DNA of 64,000 nt, taken from the NCBI RefSeq assembly GCF_016808095.1, contig NC_068971.1, positions 11,730,501 through 11,794,500 on the forward strand. Direction: 5' to 3'. The notes below the pieces were generated by a model, which searched no databases, was not told where the DNA came from, and worked only from the letters and a program-made list of their open reading frames with translations. Of the stretch, positions 58,818 through 64,000 are shown in pieces. This stretch comes from Vigna angularis. Lineage: Eukaryota > Streptophyta > Magnoliopsida > Fabales > Fabaceae. Made by a program: the position numbers and the translations under genes. How positions within the stretch are numbered: position 1 is the stretch's first letter; every line of letters begins with the position of its first letter.

Positions 58818-61800
58818 TTATAATACTCAATGGCACGCTTCATTTACCAAAATATCCCTGCAAAATGTTCTCACATATAGATATATGATACATGAAGTAC
58901 TTCAAAATGAAATTACAATACTTCAAATTACAATCACAGCTAGTATATCATAATATAAATTACAGTTCATAAAATACACAGCTGAATATAACATAGATGA
59001 ATAAAAACTTTAAATCAAAAGGTTGTACAAAACCATATGAGAAGAGAACAAGATCTTGAAGCCATCTTCCATTCCAGCAGTAGCGGTTTGTTCCTTCCTT
59101 CAACTCCCCATGGAGCTCACGGCCTCCTTCTTCCAGACTCACGGCCTTCCACTCTCTCAACTCAAATTGTGTCTTTCTTACACTCAGAATTTTCTCTCTC
59201 ACTACCGTCCACAACTTAGAACCAGAAAATGTGAAAAACTCCCGACTCCTTGACCGTGCACTTTACTCTGCTATATGGAGTCTCCACTCAAATTGCAGAA
59301 TGATGATTATCTCTTAAGTGGATGGAGCCCTCAGGATTAATGGCTATCACACTCAGGATTTGGAGCACTGAAAATAATGCTTTGAGCACTTAGGATTAGA
59401 TAACCCACCTCCACTACTGACTTGCTGTTCAACGTTTGACTGCTTCCTTGTGTGCGCTTCTGCCACTGATTTCCATGTCCGTGTGAAGGTGTGAAGTCTA
59501 GATGTTTTGCTGCTGCAAAGCCGTGGCCAATTTCTTGTTGTGTGATGACTAGACTTCTTTTGTGGATGTACCGTAGCAAAGAGGATGGTCTCTCATGGGT
59601 GTACTTATTGTTCTTGTGAAAATCAAAAGAAAGAAAATTTATTCCAACATTGCAGCTGCATCCAAGGCCGTGACTTCTTCATGTGTGTAGCCTTCCATGA
59701 ATTGAGTGGTGGTCCCTCTTCTTGTTTTGCTACTTCAGAAAAATAGGAGAATGCCATGTGGTTTTGAGTGGTGCTGGTCAAATTACGTGAAAGCTATGTT
59801 TTCTACATGTCACCATGTGAAAAATAAACAAAGTGCTGTCCACCTTTCACTCCATGATGAATTATTCTTTGATGCTTTTCCATAAACATTGCCGTGAATG
59901 TCCACCTTCATTTCACACTTCCTTTTAACAAAATTAAATAAGGATGGCCCTCCACTACATGTGCAACCGTGAATATTCTCTTACCATGTTTGCTTTTGTC
60001 TTTTCCATTTCCCATAAAAACCGTGAGGTGCTCCACCTTTTTCATTGTGTGTCTGCACAGTGAAAGAAGATTCTTCAATTTGCTTGGCCGTGAGTTGAAT
60101 TCAGCAAACTTCTTCCAATATTTTATTCAACACAAAAGGGGTCATCTACTTTAGTGTGCAGCCGTGACATGTCCCAAGAAACAATAAGCTTCCTTCCCAT
60201 GTGCCACATGCATTTGTTTATGAATTTCACGTCCAATGTACCAAAAATAAAGAAGCATGGCTGCCCATGAATCACGTGTTTGCACCTCACATGGTCCCTC
60301 CAATTGTTGTGATGTTGTATGATTATTCCAGCTATGACATGCGGATGTGGCAGCAGCCATCCAAACTCAACTTCACCTGCCATGAGTTTTGTAGCCAATT
60401 TGTACTTCAATAGTAATGTGCACTAAGAATGATATTTCGGATAATTTGATTAATGTTTGAAATGATTGATCTTTTTATTTATGATTACATCTAGAAGTAT
60501 TTGTTTTCTACTAGTTTGGATACAAACATAAACTTCTTTCTTACTGTTAGGATGTGTGCACCTGTGGAACCCATAAGCCTCCTCTCCGGCAAAAACAGAA
60601 ATGTCTAATTTCCTCCATCTTGATCAGTTGAGCCAAGTAGCATTGCACATTTTGGTTCCAGTAGCAAACTGTCCATAAACTGTACTTTCTGCATTGAGTT
60701 GTTATAATCTGCTTTGGTCCAGTTTTCTGGTGTTTCAAGCTTTGACCAAATCTGCTTTATGAGTCTAAATGTGTTTAAACTGATTGCAAACTGATATTAA
60801 TCTCAGAAAAGCAAAATGACTGGTTCAATTCCTCACACTATGATTTCAAAAATCTGCATCAATATTCTTCACTGGTTTCAAGTTGTGCTCACTGTTGTTG
60901 GTCAAATTTTGTGGTTTTGAATCTTGGTACAAGTGTGTTTACTATTGTTATACATGTTTCAAGTAGTAGCAACTCTTGTTAATCACTAAAATGCAAAATG
61001 CATACCTGAGTTCCCTACTTTCAGTAGCTTGTCTTGTCTTTGTTTCACAATTCTCCAATTCAATTTCTGGTCTGCTTTGGTCAATACTGTTTCTGCTCAG
61101 TTTTGTTGTGTATAAAGCTTGAGACAAGTTTCTTTTATGATTTTAAGCATGTCTCAAGGGTTAGCAACTCCAATCAATCACAGAATTGAAAAATGAATGG
61201 TTGAGTTCATTAAATTCTGGATTTCAAAACTGTCACAGTTTTAAATAAAGTGTTTGCACCGTGCTTGCTGTCTTTGTGTGGTTTTAGGTCACTTTAAATC
61301 TTCTAGCTGATATCCTGTAGTTAGATCTAGTGTTTAGGCATTCTTTGAGTCTTTTTTTGAACCAGCCAGCTTTGAATGTACTGTTTTATTAAATCTGCAA
61401 AAGTAATATGCCTTCTCTTGTTGGGGGAAACCATAAGCAGTTTTCTGCCCAGCAGCAAAACCCCCTTTTGCAACAGGTAGTTGTTTATCAAATTTGTCTT
61501 TTCTTTGCTTGTTTTTTTTTTCTTAGAAGATTCATTACGGTCCACAAAAATTGAGCTATCCAGCCTAAACATGCATGTTCTTCTAGTGTTACTTTTTTCT
61601 TGATTTTTAATGTGGTTCTTTACTACATAAGCATTGGTCCTCTTAATATTCCAAGCTAAATTGGACACTTATTTTTAAATCTGTTTCAGTACAAAGTGAT
61701 GGAGAAAGTTGTACAGGGGAAAGGGAAAAAAAATTCGTGTTTCTTTTTGTTGGTCATCGTTTACTGCCTGATAATTTGTCTGATTGTGAGTGTATTACTT

Positions 61801-62394
61801 AAACATGAATTCTGTTTATGTAAAGGAAAAGTAAAGCCTTCTGTGCTTCCTTTGGTAAGAGTAGAAATTAAAGGAATGAATGTTTTTTAGTCCGGGTAGA
61901 ATATGAATTCATGGACCATCCAAAATCACCAGACACTTGATCTTGTAGTATCAAGTAGAATCGAAAATTTTCAGATTGGTTCGTGATTAAGTTGCAAATA
62001 GTAATCAATCGCTTATAATGCCCATGAGGAGGATTGTGCAGTGAGTGAATTACTTGTTTGATCAGTTGTAGTCTGATTAGTTCTATTGTCTGATCTGTTG
62101 TTTTCTGTTGTTTTCTGTTTGTCAGTTGTCACTGACAGTTTATTTGTTACAGTTACAGCGTCACTGGATGCTTGTTAGTCAGCTGTTATAATTGATTTCA
62201 TCATTTAAATGAGCCTCTGTAGTGTATATGCATTTGCTGTCAACAGAAGCTCATCACTTGTAAACTCGGATGTTCAATACAAAGTTCTTTTTTTTTTCTG
62301 TTTTCTTAATGTGTTATAAGTATCAGTAAGTAAATATGGCATACTGTTAGTTCTCATTTTAAAGTGTTGTTAATGGTGTTTTTCTTGAAGCTTT
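58818..62394. other. Non-coding interior of the inner CACTA
   Basis: No recognised protein. 59100-60180 contains about ten GCCGTG or CCGTGA words in an otherwise AT-rich background. 60430-62394 is T-rich and intron-like, with one short open frame at 61696-61890 that includes a hydrophobic stretch and may be chance. Confidence 0.5.
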
Positions 62395-62565
62395 ATGTTT
62401 TCATTTTCAATTTTCCTTCCATATGTACTGTTTCTTCTCAATCTGGTATTGGACTTGGGGTCCAGTCCACTAGTCTCAGTGGTATTTCTTCTGCATCACT
62501 ACAGCAGCCACCCTATTCCACCTTCAGCAAAATCAAATAAGGAGAAGGGCAAGAAGAAAGCTTAT

Positions 62566-64000
62566 ATGGTCAAGTTGTTAAACCGTTTCAATAACGTAAA
62601 TGCTTCAAGTAGTCAGCCATCTACACCTACCTCTACCTCCACTGCTATATTTGTTCCACCACCATTACAAGTTCTTGGTTTGACACCTACTCCACCATCA
62701 ATTCCACCTTCGTTGGAAGTTCCTCCTTTCACACCTAGTTCACAACAATTTGCTGCTGATCAATGGAGATCACCCTCCCCCCATGTTGGTTCTAACCCAA
62801 CAACTCCCACAAATATGCCATCACCATCTCCTATAGGGGATAACCCTCCATGTTCAAGTTCAGCAGCCAATGACTTTGAAGATGTTTCCAACAATCGTCC
62901 AATCATTACACCTATTGGAGGAGGGTAAGAAAACATCAATTTAATGTTCCAAGCATATACTGTATTATTCTAATATTTGACTTTTATTTTGGTATAGGTT
63001 TTATCCAACAAAAACAGCATCCAAAGCAATCACAGCCACCATCAAGGCACAGTTTGATGAGCCATGGGTGACATGGGGACAAATACCTCAGACACGAAGA
63101 GATGTTTTCTTTGAGCGTTTTAAGGTACACTTGTGTTCATTTACATTATGTACTACAGTTAATTTTAAATGTTAAGGTCCTCAATTATCTTATCCAATAT
63201 TCATCTTTTTTGTCAACAGAGAAAGGTTTCATGGAGGTCTAACCATGAAGAAAAGGTGAAAAAAAATTTCCACACAAAAGCATCTCATAGATTATCTGAG
63301 ATGTTTAAAAAAGCTCGAACAGAAGGAAAAAAACCTGATTGGATGGGGGATAATGTTTGGAATGGTCTTTTGGAGAAGTGGAACATGCCACTTTATAGAC
63401 AGAAATGTGAAACGGCCAAAAAGAACAGGACATCTGACAAGGGTGGTTGTTTGCACACTGGGGGATCCATTAGCGTGCATGAGCATGCAATTCGTCTGGT
63501 ACATATAAATTTATTTTTACATTTCTATACGGATAAACTTTAAAAATATTTGATGTTAACAACTAACATCTTCTTTGCTTGCAGTCACAGGAGCTTGGTC
63601 GATCAGTGCATGTTGATGAAATATTTCAGCAGACACATATTCGAGCATCAACAGGAGAATTTGTCGATGAAAGGTCTAGGCGGACACATGTTAGTTTCTA
63701 CTAACTTATTCTTTATTAGGTTATATAATTCTTAGGTCTATCTATTTAACGATATTCATTTAACAGGAAGAGTTTGAAGCCAGATTTTCTCAAATAAGAT
63801 CTGAGACAGCATCCGTTGGGGCTTCAACATGTGCTCCCCTAGACCCTACAGATGAGGAAAGATTGAGGAACCAATGTTGGTTGGATGTTGCTGGTGGAAG
63901 GTACAAGGGACGCGTATACGGCATTGGAAATGTCAGTGCTCAAGATGACTGTGTCGATAGTTACATACAACAGACACAGGCATCTTCTTCTCAGCAACCG
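62566..64000 (+). CDS. CACTA-associated Transposase_24-like protein, intact to window edge
   Basis: Five exons with consensus splice sites stay open to the last base: 62566-62924, 62998-63124, 63220-63498, 63585-63689 and 63767-64000, giving 368 codons so far. Coding may extend upstream in frame to 62508 or 62395. The N-terminal part is basic, then Pro/Ser/Thr-rich (to about residue 120). Then follow the TNPD/Transposase_24 (PF03004) signatures: ATIKAQFDEPWVTWGQIP, FHTKASHRLSEMFKKAR, PDWMGDNVWNGLLEKW, KNRTSDKGGCLHTGGSISVH and VDEIFQQTHIR. It acts with a tnp2-type transposase in CACTA movement by family analogy. It lacks the stops seen in the outer element's copy. Confidence 0.8.

Larger units (their letters stand above)
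47027..64000 (+). mobile_element. CACTA transposon (outer), left end in window, decayed
   Basis: The left end is CACTAGTGAAAAAAGG. It is followed by a subterminal region of hairpins, then a tnp2-type transposase gene (48259-51460) and a second gene (51624-53432) in the usual CACTA order. The right end is outside the window or hidden. A family A LTR is inserted at 53531 in an intron of the second gene, and further elements are nested in that. The 3 bp before the left end are AGT; the same AGT is expected after the right end. Confidence 0.85.
55562..64000 (+). mobile_element. CACTA transposon (inner), left end in window
   Basis: CACTACAAGAAAATAGCC is the classic CACTA terminus. A subterminal block of TACGGA/TCCGTA words follows. 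The region up to 62394 holds no recognised transposase and is partly taken up by a Copia fragment. A Transposase_24-like gene runs from about 62566 past the window end. The 3 bp before the end are GAA, expected again beyond the right end. Confidence 0.88.

Noticed and set aside
60123..60410. 95-codon minus-strand open frame
   Set aside because: No domain or splice context; it overlaps other frames of equal length.

Overview
This is AT-rich plant nuclear DNA dominated by transposable elements. The repeat types (SIRE-like and Tork-like Copia, Tat-type Ty3/gypsy, several CACTA elements, Mutator-like foldbacks) and the resemblance of the few gene pieces to legume proteins suggest a Phaseoleae legume, perhaps Vigna or Phaseolus. 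That assignment is an inference. Only one host gene looks intact: an h-type thioredoxin (h9-like) at 38911-40455 on the + strand, with four coding exons, a TATA box and an intron in the 5' leader. No rRNA, tRNA or CRISPR was recognised.

Layout. 1-1017 is repeat-derived DNA. 1018-3987 is a 2.97 kb solo-LTR-like unit with a perfect 5-bp target duplication and an array of hairpin-forming units. 4554-6945 is a complete non-autonomous Tat-type LTR element on the minus strand whose interior is filled by an antisense gene with its own TATA box. 7006-12340 holds foldback (Mutator-like) elements, MITEs, AT microsatellites and a faint transposase relic. 13167-21570 is a SIRE-like Copia element on the minus strand that lacks integrase, carries an extra ORF after pol, and is split by a solo LTR. 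21804-26345 is a younger Tork-like Copia on the minus strand, inserted into a fragment of another Copia element. 27078-28852 holds broken pieces of host genes (JmjC demethylase, EIF1AD-like). 28960-33967 is a decayed Tat element whose pol is followed by an antisense ORF homologous to the one at 5363. 33968-37770 is AT-rich spacer before the thioredoxin gene.

41501-43949 is a second type of large solo-LTR-like unit. 44908-46412 is a Mutator-like element with an exact 9-bp target duplication. From 47027 to the window end there is a chain of nested insertions: a decayed CACTA element (47027) contains a second copy of the large LTR (53531), which contains a second CACTA element (55562), which contains a Copia fragment (about 56940-58817). 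The last visible gene of the inner CACTA is intact to the window edge.

The sequence shows element ends, target duplications, domain order and broken frames directly. Family names rest on remembered protein families; no database search was run.
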